Assembly (NCBI GenBank): GCA_905250115.1
Contig: CAJNOI010000289.1
Location: 23,840-87,839, forward strand
DNA length: 64,000 bases
DNA from: Adineta steineri
Taxonomy: Eukaryota > Rotifera > Eurotatoria > Adinetida > Adinetidae
Reading direction: 5' to 3'
Below the pieces are notes generated by a model. The model saw only the letters and a program-made list of their open reading frames with translations. It had not been told where the DNA came from and did no database searches. Positions 45,553 to 57,898 of the stretch are shown in pieces (position 1 is the first letter of the stretch; each line of letters opens with the position of its first letter). Position numbers and translations under genes: made by a program.

Positions 45553-47025
45553 ATGACAGACGATACGCCGCATTCAACAAGTCGATTTGTTGATGTTGAG
45601 TTTCATAATAAGAAACTTTCGCCTATATGTGGTTATTGGAATGAAAAACTCATTTCACTCGAAGACAGTTTGAAATTTATTGAACCTCGCACCGACGAGT
45701 TAGAACATTCCATCGAAACTGCCAAAAAAGATTGCCATTTTCCATCAGAACATGGTCTTACTCATGATGAATCGGCAGCTATTTTTTTGTACACAATGGA
45801 AGAAGGTGATAATAGTTTGCACCGAGTGCTGAACCAAGTACTGCGATCTGAAGATCGATCCGTTGTAAAACCCTGGTTTCCCTATCTAAAACTATTCGAC
45901 ACTGCACTTACCAAATTACCAACTGTGAAGAAAAATATTTGGCGAGGAGTAATAGGTGACATTAGCCAATATTTTAATAAAAATGACGAGTTAACATGGT
46001 GGAGTATCACTTCATGTTCACTGTCGATGCATACCATCATGCACTTTTTAGCTTCGGAAACAACAATGACTTTGATCTTAATCGAAGCCGTACATGGTAA
46101 GCATGTTACTGGTTATACGAAGTATCCTAATGAAGATGAAGTATTGTTGGGTCCGGGAACTCAACTACGTGTCGTTTCTGATGCACTAGATCATCCTGGT
46201 GGTGTAAACGTTGTACATTTGGTAGAAGTAAGTGAAGATAGCGATGAACAATTAGCATCAGCTATGTCTACGATATCTATATTGCCAGAATCCGTAAACA
46301 AAAGTATATTCAGTAAGTATTAGATTTATTTTTAAATGGCAGCAGTTTCAGTATGACTGAAAACGGATGTAGCTATAGAAAAATACTGAGAATAGATTAA
46401 TTTTACTTTTTTTTGTTTGACGAAATAGTCTACGTCGCCATTTTAACTTATTATGGAAGAAACAAAACAACCAACAGGAGCACAATTAATAATACGATCA
46501 TCAGTCTCTTTGAGAGGATGAATCGTAGTCATACTCGCAAACTTATGAGCATACTTTAGTTTTTATTATGGAAAGCACAAAATCACGAATAGAAGCTTAA
46601 ATAATATCCATTATGTAAAAAGAATTATATCAGTCATAACGTAAACATTTTATATGTTGAATTCATATTTAAATCGAAATTTTTAATGAATCGTTGTAGG
46701 GCGCCTAATAAGCTTTTCTCAATTATTATAAAATATCGTATTATTTTATTTAGAATCTCATCAACACCAAAGATTCGCCCTTGTTTGTGGCGGTCGTCGT
46801 TGTCCTGATTGTAAGAGGTGTCGTGATTGGCACTATAGTGGTATTTTGGACAGTGAGATTAGTAATGGTACATACAATCGAAAGAATTGGCAACGTGTCC
46901 AAGGTGCGACATGTCGTTATCATTATGATGTTCATCGGTTTGGTGATCGTATTTTTGAACATCGTTTTCGTAATTTTCGTGATCGTGATCATCAGCATTT
47001 TTGCCGTTGTAATCAGAACAAATAA
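45553..47025 (+). CDS. Arginine-type mono-ADP-ribosyltransferase with Cys/His-rich C-terminal exon
   Basis: Exons 45553-46312 and 46754-47025, intron 46313-46753 (GTAAGT...TTTAG), 343 residues. The first exon carries an ART domain of the R-S-E class: R in NIWRGVIGD (~138), the STS-like block WWSITSCS (~150-157), and the ExE loop in NEDEVLLGPG (~193), the signature of arginine-specific NAD+ transferases. No signal peptide, so probably intracellular. Reading past the donor would stop after two codons. The second exon adds 90 residues with CGGRRCPDCKRC, later CRYHYD and HFCRC, a Cys/His-rich region that could bind zinc or be cross-linked. The second exon is supported by intact frame, good splice signals and organised cysteines, not by known homology. 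Confidence 0.8.
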
Positions 47026-47072
47026 AATTATTAACAGAATTACTATCATAGTGGCACGTGGCGGTTCGCACT

Positions 47073-47119
47073 AGAGTGGGTGGGTAGCTATATTGTCTTA
47101 ATCATTCGCCCCCACACCT
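47073..47119. repeat. Telomere-like fold-back motif
   Basis: G arm AGAGTGGGTGGGTAG (47074-47088), C arm CGCCCCCACACCTT (47107-47120). It starts ~50 bases after the ADP-ribosyltransferase stop codon. Confidence 0.6.
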
Positions 47120-47952
47120 TTTGACGAAAACTCATATTTTTTGTCTAGCTCATTTTGACGTTTCTTTGGCAGAAAATTCAATAGAAATACTTTTGGATGG
47201 CACAATTTTGCAGAAAAGAAAGGAAACTACAGTTATATTTATGTTTTTAAACGATATGTTATATCTGTATAAGAGACAAGAATTCAGTTCTCATAGTTAA
47301 ATAAATCTTGAGTGTGAATCGGAGAGCAGCTACCATAATTGCTGTGATTTCACATCAGATAAGATGATCATTAGATAGCAAACAATGCAATATGATTTAG
47401 AAAATGATATAATAGAAATTATGAACTGCCGCATACTATCAATCGATTGATATGTTAAAATAAATGTAGAGTTTTGCTTTCGTCGACACATTTTGTGTTA
47501 TTCGTTTATAAATTTATCTTTGAAGATATAGCAGTTCGAACTTACACCAAAATTAAGCGACTGATGAGGCTGTACTCAACATATCATGGATTGGTTTTAA
47601 AGTTTTTGAAGGTATATTGACATCACTGTCGTATAAAAATATGCATATCGTCTATTTGTTAAAATCAAAAAATATGAATCATTATGTAAAAAAATCCCAT
47701 TGAAATATAATATACTCCAGTTACCTTTCGAATGTTTTATTCTTCCTATGAATATCAATATCATCACTCGCGCCATATCATAAGATGAATAATGTATGCA
47801 TATGTGATTCACCCTACTTCCGCAGTTTCTTCTGCGATTTCTCCCAACATTAATATTTACCATGTCAATATTGATTACTAACCGCTATAGTTTCAGTTAT
47901 TTAATCCATTTTGCTTAGTGATCTGCAAATTTTGTGCAAACAAACGGTTGAG

Positions 47953-47960
47953 TATAAAAA
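47953..47960 (+). promoter_or_regulatory. TATA box of the DUF4476 gene
   Basis: TATAAAAA at 47953-47960, followed ~30 bases later by a TCATTC-type initiator region. With the 5'UTR intron this gives a coherent promoter and leader. Confidence 0.55.
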
Positions 47961-48100
47961 GCGGTAGAAATGCAGTTACCTTTCATTTTCACCGCTCATC
48001 ATTCAAGAGTGTTTTGCAACTTGATCAATCAAAAACTCATTTCGTATGTATGAATACTGATGTTTGACATCTTTGCTACTTGTATTTTTAATAGGTTGTA

Positions 48101-48436
48101 ATGGATTCAAACACCTTCAAAAGCTTAGTGAACCGGGTAAAGAGCGAAAGTTTTGATGACGACAAAGCCAGTGCAATTAAAACAACGGTCCAAACAGCTC
48201 AACGCATATCAGCAGCTCAAATGGCTTATTTATTGAAGTTGATTTCGTTTGAAGATACACAACTTGAAGTGGCTAAAGCAGGATATAAATACACTACTGA
48301 GCCAGATTCCTATGGGAATACTGTTGGTGGAGCGTTTTCATTCAGTGATGCAAAGGAAGAATTGAATGCTTATATTCGTCAGAATCCGCATCCATCACCA
48401 ATACCATCGATTGTGCATATCCATCATTTTCACTAA
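48101..48436 (+). CDS. DUF4476-domain protein
   Basis: 111 residues in one coding exon. Most of its length matches DUF4476: an N-terminal FKSLVNRVKSESFDDDK helix, a central TAQRISAAQMAYLLKLISFE (search-and-retreat helices) and the KAGYKYTTEPDSYG segment. DUF4476 occurs in animals and bacteria with no established biochemical role, often in small or modular cytosolic proteins. The C-terminus is His/Pro-rich (residues 94-111), possibly metal-binding. The start is set by the first Met after the predicted leader intron and fits the domain boundary. Strong TATA promoter suggests regulated or high expression (inference). Confidence 0.8.
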   Translation: MDSNTFKSLVNRVKSESFDDDKASAIKTTVQTAQRISAAQMAYLLKLISFEDTQLEVAKAGYKYTTEPDSYGNTVGGAFSFSDAKEELNAYIRQNPHPSPIPSIVHIHHFH

Positions 48437-49091
48437 TAATAATTAAGACTTCTTCATTTTTTTTAAATAATAAACAAGAAATATCTTTGCTGTTGAACTA
48501 TGTCTCATTTACTAAATCGTTCTTTTCATAATGCATCGAATGATTAGAAAAAGAGTGTTGGAGGGTGTGGGTGTGAATGTGGGTTCTTAACTGTTCAATA
48601 AAATTTGCGTGCCGACGTATGATTGCTCATTTTGTTTTGACATAAGAAAAAGATTGATCGTAATTCATCTAATGTCTACTCATCAAGTAAGCAATAACTA
48701 TAGAAGCACTTCTTGAAATACTAAAAACACAATGAACTATTAACATGTTATAATTTATTTTGATTTTCGGAAATAAAATCCAACACTCTATTATAATGTA
48801 CTTGGATAAATTTTGTTCTTGTGAATTATCGATTACTATTATTTTACAGATGATTTGATTAAAGTTTTTCTTTTATTTCTTTGCCGATTATTAATACATG
48901 CCTAATATTCACTTCAAATATATGTTTTACATTGACACCAGTTTTTACAATCCTAAAAATATATTGTTATATGCTTTGTTACTTTTCTCTTAATAAATAG
49001 TATGATTCATAATTGGATTTTTATAACTTAAATCATTTGATTCTTTTGTTGATCATATGTTTTCTTACTTATACAGGAACATCGTACAAGT

Positions 49092-49147
49092 GAATGAGTG
49101 TGTGATTCAGATCAACATCTCCACCCACACCCACTCTCACTCTCACA
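49092..49147. repeat. Telomere-like fold-back motif
   Basis: G arm GAATGAGTGTGTG (49092-49104), long C arm 49118-49147 with CCACCCACACCCACTCTCAC. Confidence 0.6.
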
Positions 49148-49199
49148 ACATCTTTCATTAAAAGATATTCTTCAATGTACTTCAACATTAACTAAATTA

Positions 49200-49440
49200 C
49201 TTTGTTCTTTTTATTTTGCAATAACTGTCGATCATTAAGTCTTGGCAGTACAGAATTTAGACATTACAAAAAAAAAATAGAAAAATAAAAATAAAAACCA
49301 AAGAGAAAAAACGAACAAAACAACATAACAAAGCATTAAATTCAAAGAAAATAATCAGAGAATATATGGAGGAGTTTAATTTCTTTCATATCATAATTCG
49401 GAACAGAAGAAAAAGAAGAATTGAAAAAAGTTCACTCGAA
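49200..49440. repeat. Segmental duplication, copy 1 (partner 61385-61610)
   Basis: Shared blocks include TTTTTATTTTGCAATAACTG, CATTAAGTC, AGTACAGAATTTAGACATTA and GAACAGAAGAAAA, in the same order in both places, with small indels. It marks the 3' boundary of the kelch gene duplication. Confidence 0.85.
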
Positions 49441-50080
49441 ATATCTCACAAATACTGGCTGATTCTAAATATTCAATAAAGAAATCTCTCGATATATACG
49501 ACTATCAAAACATCTTTAACGATACACGTTCGAAAAGCATTTCATCATCAGTCGACTTTGTTAATGCTACAAGATAATTATTCAAGTAACGAAAACATCT
49601 ATTCCCAAGCGACAACGCATCAAACACACATGAAGAGAGAGAGAATTATTTCATTCTAAACAAAATAAAACTCGCTTTATACAAGTGAAGTAAACGTGAT
49701 TAAGCTGATTACGTCGATGATCAGCAAAAAAAGAACTACAATGCTTCAATGAACTCAAGTATTCGGTCTCTGATTCACATATAATCATATCTCCTCAACT
49801 AAGAAAAAGCGAACGAGCTCAAAAAAATGTATAGCAGAAAAAAAAGTAACGAGAGAAATGCATTAAAAGAGAATCGTTCAGAAGAAAACGATCGATACGC
49901 ATATCAATAATGAGAGACAGAAAAGCAGATAACAGTAACAATTAGAAACGCACAAAAGAGAGAACAGAAAAGCAATGATTAAATTTTATATAGATAACAT
50001 AATACTGTTTTCACAACATCGAAGATTAGATATTTTATTATATTTCAAGTCTGAGTTTACTCAAAAATATTTCATTCCAA

Positions 50081-52755
50081 TCATCCATATAATTCTGCAC
50101 TGCTCAAAACACTATCACCATTCTGTCCACCAACAAGTAATACTTGCCCAGTTGTCAATGTGGATGCTGTATGATATGCTCGTGCAATGCTAAAGTCGCC
50201 AGTAGTTGTCCAGAGTCCTGTCGATGGATCATACACTTCTGCACTAGTCAAGTAATCAATGCCATCGTATCCACCAGCAACTAAAACAGTTCCATTTATC
50301 AATAAAGATGCTGAGTGATGATTGCGTACAAAATTCATGCTGCTAGTAGTTGTCCACAGTCCTGTGGATGAATTGCACACTTCTGCACTACTTAAATAAC
50401 CACTACCAGTTTTATATCCACCCTCAATTAGGACATTTCCATTTGCTAATGTTATTTGCATATAATATTCTCGTGCAGTACTCATACTGCCGGTATATGT
50501 CCATGATCCTGTGGATGTATTGTATACTTCTGCACTACTCAGCGTAGTGGCACCGTTGTCTCCACCAGCAACTAAGACATTTCCATTTGTTAGTATAGAG
50601 ACGGTGTGATATCTTCGAGCAGTATTTAAATTGCCAGTAGTTGTCCACACGCCTGTAGATGGATTGTAGATTTCTGCACTAATCAAGGTACCACTACCAC
50701 TATTGTATCCACCGGCTACTAAAATATTGCCATTTGCTAATGTGACTTGTGTGTGATATTCTCGTGCAGCAGTCATGTTACTAGTAAGTGTCCAGAGTCC
50801 TGTTGATGGATTATAGATTTCTGCACTATTTAAATAAGTACTACCACTGTAACCACCAGCAATCAAGACACTTCCATTTGTCAATATGGATGCTGTATGA
50901 TATCCTCGTGCAGTGTTCATATTACCAGTAAGTGTCCAAAGTCCTGTGGATGAATTATACACTTCTGCACTAATCAAGTAACCAACACCATTGTTACCAC
51001 CAACAGTTAAGACATTTCCATTCGTCAATGTAGTTGAAGTGTGATATCTTCGTGGACTATTCATATCGCCAGTAGTTGCCCATACTAGAACGAAACATTC
51101 AGATATTGTAATCATCTAGTGCAGGGGTGTCACATTCGCGTTACTATCACTAGTAAATGATAAGTGATCCTTTTAAGTAACTAGGATATATATGACTTAA
51201 TTATACTTGTTTTAAGCAAATCTCAATCTCAGGTTCTAAGTTATATACTCGATCCTATACCTTTGATACTATAAGGAGATATATTAATAATAATATAAGA
51301 GAATAAGTAAAAAAAATAAAACGTATATCAATAAAGGTGCAACAAACTCGTTTTGATAGTATTTATTTATCTATTTCATTTTTCAATTATAAAAGCACTT
51401 ACTGTTATCTTGGTAAGTGGAAGCAGTGGTAATAGATAATATGGCTCCCCTGATCTAGTTTACATGTAAAACTCTTATATGAACTTTCTGCGGAATAATT
51501 TTCATCATAAATTACAGTCTGTAATAATATTTTAATCTAACAATGTTTCCCTAGCATTTCAACGATAACTTTGCCAAGAAACAGCTGATATGTTTGTAGT
51601 CGATTATATTTTTCATATGTCTAAATAGTTCGATTTTGATTAGAATACTTTTTACCAAGCTAGCAAATTTCTCAGAAACTGTTTCCAAACCGACTTCAGC
51701 AACTCTTTCAACAATTTTCTCTATTAATATTTCGACAAACTTTCTGGAGAGCTCTCTTGATTAAGGTGTGGGTTTGATAACTAATGAACATACACACACC
51801 TCCACCTTCAAGGCGTTCTCTATTATTATTAAACTATTCCGGTAACTCACTGTTTGCTGTTGTTGTTGACGTTGTGGTTGTCGAAGTTGAGGTAGTTGTT
51901 GAAGTCGAGGTCGTGGATGTCGAAGTCGTAGAAGTTGAGGTGGTGGATGTAGATGTTGTAGTGGTCGAAGTTGTCGTTGACGTTGAGGTTGTCGAAGTTG
52001 AGGTAGTTGTTGAAGTCGAGGTTGTGGATGTCGAGGTTGTCGAGGTTGAGGTCGTGGATGTAGATGTTGTAGTGGTCGAAGTTGTTGTTGACGTTGAGGT
52101 TGTTGATGTTGTTGTTGAAGTCGACGTTGTGGATGTTGAAGTCGTAGAGGTTGATGTTGTGGACGTTGTTGTGGTCGAAGTTGTTGTTGATGTTGAGGTT
52201 GTTGATGTTGTTGTTGAAGTCGAGGTCGTGGATGTTGAAGTCGTAGAGGTTGAGGTTGTGGATGTTGTTGTAGTCGAAGTTGTTGTTGATGTTGATGTCG
52301 TGGATGTTGTAGTTGAAGTTGTGGATGTCGATGTCGTAGAGGTTGAGGTTGTTGCTGTACTCGAGGTAGTGGACGTGGATGTGGTAGAGGTTGAGGTTGT
52401 CGCTGTTGTTGAAGTTGACGTTGTAGAGGTTGATGTAGTTTGAGTGGTTGTCGTTATAGTGGTGGCAGTAGTAGGAAAGGATGTTGATTTACCTTTAGTA
52501 AGAAGTGTTGGTAAAAGTAGTCCGAGAAGGAATATAATTATGCCAATCACTGCGCAGACACCAATCAAAATTTTAACGCGCTTACTCCTTTTAAAAACAA
52601 ATAGTTAATTAATTTCTCTTGAAAATTATTTTTTAGTAAGAGGAATGTAATACTTACAATCGATTATGTGTCTCAGGAATCCAATAAATATCAGGTTTTG
52701 ATACAGTTTGATGTTGATTAGGCGATGAAAGTTGTATTTTTACGATGTCACTCAT
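50081..52755 (-). CDS. Type II membrane protein: Thr/Ser stalk plus seven kelch repeats (copy 1)
   Basis: Three exons, 52658-52755, 51851-52587 and 50081-51084, give 612 residues. Residues 1-38 are cytosolic, 39-62 form a TM segment (ILIGVCAVIGIIIFLLGLLL), ~68-277 are an almost pure Thr/Ser stalk built of TTST/STTS repeats, expected to be heavily O-glycosylated, and ~280-612 hold seven ~48-residue kelch-like units. Each unit follows the pattern M-x-x-x-R-x-x-H-T...L-x-N-G-x-V-L-V-x-G-G...S-A-E-x-Y-(N/D)-x-S-T-G-x-W, so a complete seven-bladed beta-propeller is likely. No signal peptide; the TM serves as anchor, placing the propeller outside. Intron 2 (51085-51850) carries a telomere-like fold-back. 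Its paralogue lies at 61850 onward. Confidence 0.88.
51763..51811. repeat. Telomere-like fold-back motif in kelch-gene intron (copy 1)
   Basis: G arm AAGGTGTGGGTTTG, loop ATAACTAATGAACAT, C arm ACACACACCTCCACCTTCA. It sits 40 bases from the splice donor of exon 2. Confidence 0.6.
51862..52490. repeat. Stalk-coding microsatellite (GTTGTNGANGTTGAGGT-type)
   Basis: About 600 bases of GTTGTTGA/GTCGAGGT/GTGGATGT variants with 3-, 6- and 18-base periodicity. On the minus strand it encodes the Thr/Ser stalk. Strand composition is strongly skewed: almost no C on the + strand. Confidence 0.85.
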
Positions 52756-53874
52756 GTTAGCTTGAATAATATTCTAGAAGAATTCATAGATTAAAAATCT
52801 CTATATTTATATATACCGTCATATATCTGTGCGTACAGGATATCTTGAAAATTTTCTTAACAATCACTATTAAACAAAACGATTTAATTATTAGAATTGA
52901 CATAGATATATACTATTATCCTATATTTCAATTATCTTTAATCATGAAAAATGGCTTGTATTTAATTGTCTATTGATAAAAATATTATACTATTTATTTC
53001 TATTAAAACTCATCTTTCCTACGACATTTGATATATACATTACAAAACTAATTTAAATATTTCTTACCTGATTAAATGCTTATTACCGGCGGCAAACAAA
53101 AACGATTGAAAGTCTTTATTTTGGAGGATAAAACTTTTTTTCTAAAAATAAAAAGATTAGTTACGAGAGTTATTTATGTCTAGTCTCGTTATTTTCAATA
53201 AAACAACATAAAAAACTAAATAGTTACTCGTAATAATGACAAATATACTAGATTATACTTATCCAATAAAAATGAGTTTAATGAAACAAAACAATATCTA
53301 AGAATTAAGGTGATTGCTCTCTAACTTTCACATTTATATTAAATATTGATTTATCATTAGCAGTAGAAATAAACACATTTAGTCCAGTTTTGAATTTATT
53401 CTATTCAAAAAAACAAAAGGAAACTTATTCACAACACAAATGCATTTAAAAAGAAATAAGATAGGATAATATTACTCACTAGTTTAACTATCTAATTAGA
53501 TTCTGTAAAAAGAATAAATAAATTGAACAACTGTCTACTACTATATATCATTTACTTTCTATCGAAAGAATTGTTTATTGGAAAATGAGTTAATAGAAAA
53601 GAAAAAGCATGGTCTTTTATAAATAATAGATACGGAAATAATTTAGAATAGTGCTCCTATTTATATTCAATAATGTGTCACGAAAGAAACTTTAAATATC
53701 GACGTTTTTGACATTTTAATTGTTAAAACAAAATATATCAAATGTATTAGCAACAACATCCATATATTCATTGGAGTAAAAATATATTTGAGATGTATGT
53801 CGAACCATTTCGACTCATAAGAATAAGAGAGAAAAGAAAATTATGTTCACACACATCACCCAAGCAGTAAAAAA

Positions 53875-54007
53875 ATGATGAAACGGACATCATTTTTAAT
53901 GTATTTGATTTTTAATCAATTTGATTTAATAATTTTTTATGAAACTTTGCATATTAATAAGTGAAAGTGAAATACATCAAAAATAATATCCGCTTCGTCA
54001 TCAGAAA
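53875..54007. repeat. Imperfect inverted repeat, possible small MITE
   Basis: Left arm 53875-53906 (ATGATGAAACGGACATCATT and on) pairs imperfectly with right arm 53970-54005 (ATACATCAAAAATAATATCC and on), leaving a ~65-base AT-rich middle. No clear target duplication found. Confidence 0.5.
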
Positions 54008-55843
54008 TGTCATTTTTTTTCTTCTCTGAATGTTTTTAATGTTCAAAAAAATGTATCTAAATCTAACGATCTAATCAATATTAGCAGAACTATTTCAGCT
54101 TTGAAATGACTATATTTATAAAAGTAAAATAATCTAAATTTCTTTTATCTATTCTTTTCATATTATATTTAATTAAATATATTACTATCTATATACAAAC
54201 AATTCTTTTTTTCTGTTCGAAAAATAATCTAACTGAGAAATATCGATTCTATGTGTCAATGTACATTTCGTATTTCAAAATATGATTAGGATCTTACATT
54301 ACAATGAAATCGAGTTTACTTTTTTTGATAAAATATAAGAAAAAGAAATACACAATTCATCTTTCACATAAATTAAATAAAAAAATACAATAGGGATTTG
54401 AATAGTCCTATCAAAATTCATTTAGAAAACAGATCATTTTGTTCAAAAAAAAATTTTAAGAAAACTTACTCTCTGCTGAAAAAAAGAAACTTCAATGAAA
54501 AGAAAAATATTATATATTATAGAAAAAACATCGTCTCTAAGGAAAATATTTTTTTTTTTAAAACAAATTGATTGTTCGACAACCATCTGTTTTTTTTCTC
54601 CACTACGCTATTAGTCAGAAAAAAATTTTCCTTTCAAACAAAATTATCTTTATAATTTGTCAACCATAAATGACTTTTCTTAAGAGTCTTTTTTTATCTA
54701 TTAGAAGAATATTATCTTCTAATATTAATTTATATATCTTGGATATTTTTATTTTTATAAATATCGTCAAAATTGTTTCTATAAAGGCGTAACAATAATT
54801 AATGATCTTCTTTTTAAGACGTTCAAATAGAATTGATTATTCACAGTTGTTGGTAGTTATTTGAACGTTCATGTGCTTTTATCTTTCATGATAAACATCA
54901 GTTTATAACTCAGAAAATGCTCATAAATAAGTAAGTAACGTACTTTTTCTTTTTAGTTTATATTCTCATTTCTCACTTTTTTTTATTTTCTTCTATAGAT
55001 ATTGGTAACGGTTTTTTCTGCTTCAGATAAATAATAATAATACAATAGAAATAATTCTTCTATAAAAGAAAATAAGATGTTTTTAACAAATCTTTGTTTC
55101 AATACAAAAACTCTTATCATCAACAAGAAATAACAGAAAAAAAATACATATATGTATATATGGTACATATTAACACTTTGTTTTTTTTCAATAAAAAAAA
55201 TAATAAAAAGAAAAGTTGTATATTTCATCTAAATTATATAAAAACTATAGTAGAAAATGCCCGAAAGTCTTTAATTTAAAGTTAAAATAATTTTTATTTA
55301 TTAAATAATAGATATCAAATGAGTCATAAGTCAGAAAACATAGTATTTTTTTGATATTTATCTTATAGATCGTCGGTTAGATCTCATATTTATATGACGT
55401 ATATTAGACAATACCAGTAAAAGATGTAATATAGAATCAGGAAATAATCATATATTTTTTTTCTGTCTGTAGTGTAATATAATTGAGTAACAACAAGGAA
55501 TACAATTGATACTGGTATCTTGCAAGAGAAGTAAAAATATACGTGTATGAAACTTCTTTGATTCAATATCTTATAGATAAATGGAATAAAAATCTTGTTT
55601 TTAGAGTAATATGAAAATTTGTATAATGTTGTAGGAGTCGATATGATGAATTGGAATATAGTACTTGTCAAAATTCTCATAAAAATAACGAACGGATGCG
55701 AACGTCAAAGTAACACTAATTATCAGATTTCGATGCAATGTTTGATGGATGATTCCGATATTACATTCAAAGATTTAAAAAATAGTTGTCGGTTAAGATT
55801 GCTGGGATTTGTAGTCAACAGAATAAAAAAAAATATCTTCTAG

Positions 55844-55909
55844 AGATGGGCGTGCGTCGGCGTGGGCGGGTGTGGATTCATATTTTATTTACTCACACCC
55901 ACACTCTCT
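55844..55909. repeat. Long telomere-like fold-back motif
   Basis: G arm 55844-55876 with GGGCGTGCGTCGGCGTGGGC and GGGTGTG, spacer GATTCATATTTTATTTACT, C arm CACACCCACACTCTC. The innermost arms pair over ~12 bases. Confidence 0.7.
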
Positions 55910-56764
55910 ATTCTAAACTCAATTCAATCTAAATCATTTAATACAGAAATAATAAAAATATTTAAAAAAGAAAGTATCCAAGAAATTAGAGAATTTTTGT
56001 GAAAGAAAATAAGTTCATCAAAAATAAAATAATGTAAAGAAATAAATTAGTAATACAAATAAGTACAAGATACATTAATATTCATTATATTAAGATAGAA
56101 ATACATGAGTGATACAACAATATGCCAATTTCAAAACCGCCTGGAAAATGTAATTAATGTGCAGTTTCAGTTCGACCTGTTTTTGATAGGAATTCTGTCT
56201 CTGTATCATTTTTTTGAATATCAATTATATATTTTCTTTGCTTTCATTAAAATATATCTGAGTAAATATTGTTATACCCTTATCTCGATTGATTGTCATA
56301 GATAATGTATGTAAAAAGAATCTAGAAAGAAGAAATACATAACAATTGACTATTTCGTATTCGTAAAGGCATATCATGGTCACATATATTCCAGTTAAAT
56401 CATTATCGTTGTTTAAATTTGAACCTGTTGCAGTAGAATATATCTAAATAAACCCACAAATAATAAATTTCCATATAAGAGAAATGATCAACAAGAATCT
56501 ATCTCGCTACTATTGTAAAATTAGCATCCATAGATGAGAACAAAATAATCATAAACTAAAGCTCACCATGTACATGTGATTTTTTCTTTTTAATTGATTC
56601 TATATCTAAGCTCGTTTAATCCAAATTTGTTTTTCATTGATTGTCGATTGTTTTTGTAATTCTATCCGACTACCCAAGGACAGTATTAGATTCAATTAAA
56701 ACACAACACGTGATAATTGTTAAATATCACCTGATTTTCGATTAAATCCTACATGAAACAAGAA

Positions 56765-56772
56765 TATAAAAA
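56765..56772 (+). promoter_or_regulatory. TATA box of the secreted repeat-protein gene
   Basis: TATAAAAA 54 bases before the start codon, with a TCAGTC-type initiator ~25-30 bases downstream. Confidence 0.55.
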
Positions 56773-56826
56773 CCATGGAAAATCGGTCAATTCTTCAGTC
56801 AATTTTCAAACGAAGTATCTTCTAAC

Positions 56827-57641
56827 ATGCGTCTTTCAATTGGATGTGCTCTTTTTTTCGTCGTTATTGCTTTCGTACAAAGCAATCCAATCTTCAATGG
56901 TATGAATGATTTAAATGCAGTTATTAATCAACTTGGTTCACAAACTGTAAAATATCTTCATCTATGTATTTGTATGTTCAATTATCATATTTTTTTCTAT
57001 AGGCTTTGAATGATTTAATGCATAATCTTTCTGGTCAAGTTGCTAATGCTCTCTCATCATCTCAATTACAAGCACTTGTACAACAAGCTCTTCAACTTGC
57101 TCCAAGTGTTATGAACGGTAGTGTTAAACCTCAAGTCGCTGCTGCTCAATTATTAGCACAACTTCAACAACAACTTGGTTCAAATAACCAACTTCTTAAT
57201 GCTGTAACCAACGCTATTCAACAATTAGGCAGTGCTCTTCTTACAATCCAACCAAATTTACTTTCAGGTCTTGGCACACGTTCAGCACTAGGCAAACAAT
57301 TACAAATCAGTGATTTAGAAGCTATTGTTGCTCAACATCCACAATACTCAGTACAGTCAATTATTAACTTCTTTTCAACATTAATTTTCTTTTCTATTTA
57401 GAGCGCAGTTGCATCACTTGCCGCTCTTGCTGACAAAGTTATTGCTGCTCTTACACAACCCCAATTGAAAGCACTTGAAAATCTTACACTTCAACTTGCT
57501 TCAAATGTTATGAATGGTAGTCTTAAACCTGAAGCCGCTGCCACTCAATTATTAGCACAACTTCAACAATATCTTGGTACTACCCAGCTTTTTGTTGACG
57601 TAGCCATTATTGTTCAACAATTGGTCAGTCCTGTTGCTTAA
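56827..57641 (+). CDS. Secreted protein with two ~70-residue helical repeats
   Basis: Exons 56827-56946, 57003-57350 and 57402-57641, both introns 51-56 nt and phase 0, give 235 residues. A signal peptide (SIGCALFFVVIAFVQS) is followed by two homologous Gln/Leu/Ala-rich helical units. The first contains LQLAPSVMNGSVKPQVAAAQ and LLAQLQQQLG; the second, encoded by exon 3, contains LQLASNVMNGSLKPEAAATQ and LLAQLQQYLG. The exon border falls between the units, suggesting an exon duplication. No cysteines in the mature part and no catalytic motif; possibly an extracellular structural or hydrophobic-binding protein. No known family recognised. Confidence 0.8.
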
Positions 57642-57898
57642 TATTGAAGAATATTACAGCAAATGATTGAAATTATTTTTGATTTTTTTCAAATAGAAAT
57701 TTGATTAAAATAAATTTCCCGACAGTTGCTACTAATGTACTCATTTATTTTATCTAATCAGATATTTGCTCGAAATTTTTAGTGATAATTATAATGTATA
57801 TTGAAGAAAAATGATGAATATAGGAGTACAAATAATCATTCAAACTAAAAAGATTTATTAACTGTATGTTTATTTTAAAATCATAATAGTGATATCAA

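Larger units (their letters stand above)
47026..48100. other. Spacer and promoter of the DUF4476 gene
   Basis: It holds a fold-back (47073-47119), then AT-rich sequence with no gene, a TATA box (47953-47960), and a 5'UTR intron, probably 48044-48094 (GTATGT...TTTTTAATAG), ending six bases before the DUF4476 start codon. Confidence 0.6.
48437..50080. other. Spacer with fold-backs and duplicated 3' flank of the kelch gene
   Basis: It contains a one-armed G-rich motif (48561-48584, GAGGGTGTGGGTGTGAATGT and on), a two-armed fold-back (49092-49147), and from ~49200 onward sequence duplicated at 61385-61610 (3' flank of the paralogous kelch gene). No gene seen. Confidence 0.65.
52756..56826. other. 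Long AT-rich intergenic spacer
   Basis: About 4 kb, very AT-rich. It holds one inverted-repeat element (53875-54007) and one long fold-back (55844-55909). No convincing gene; short frames at 55.1, 55.6 and 56.1 kb look random. Confidence 0.65.

Noticed and set aside
46750..47074. Long frames on both strands opposite the second ADP-ribosyltransferase exon
   Set aside because: Low-complexity Ile/Thr/Val composition; they are shadows of the Cys/His-rich exon, which has proper splice sites.
51784..52443. 219-codon Val/Glu/Asp-rich frame on the + strand
   Set aside because: It is the antisense reading of the Thr/Ser stalk microsatellite; no start context, no flanking gene signals.
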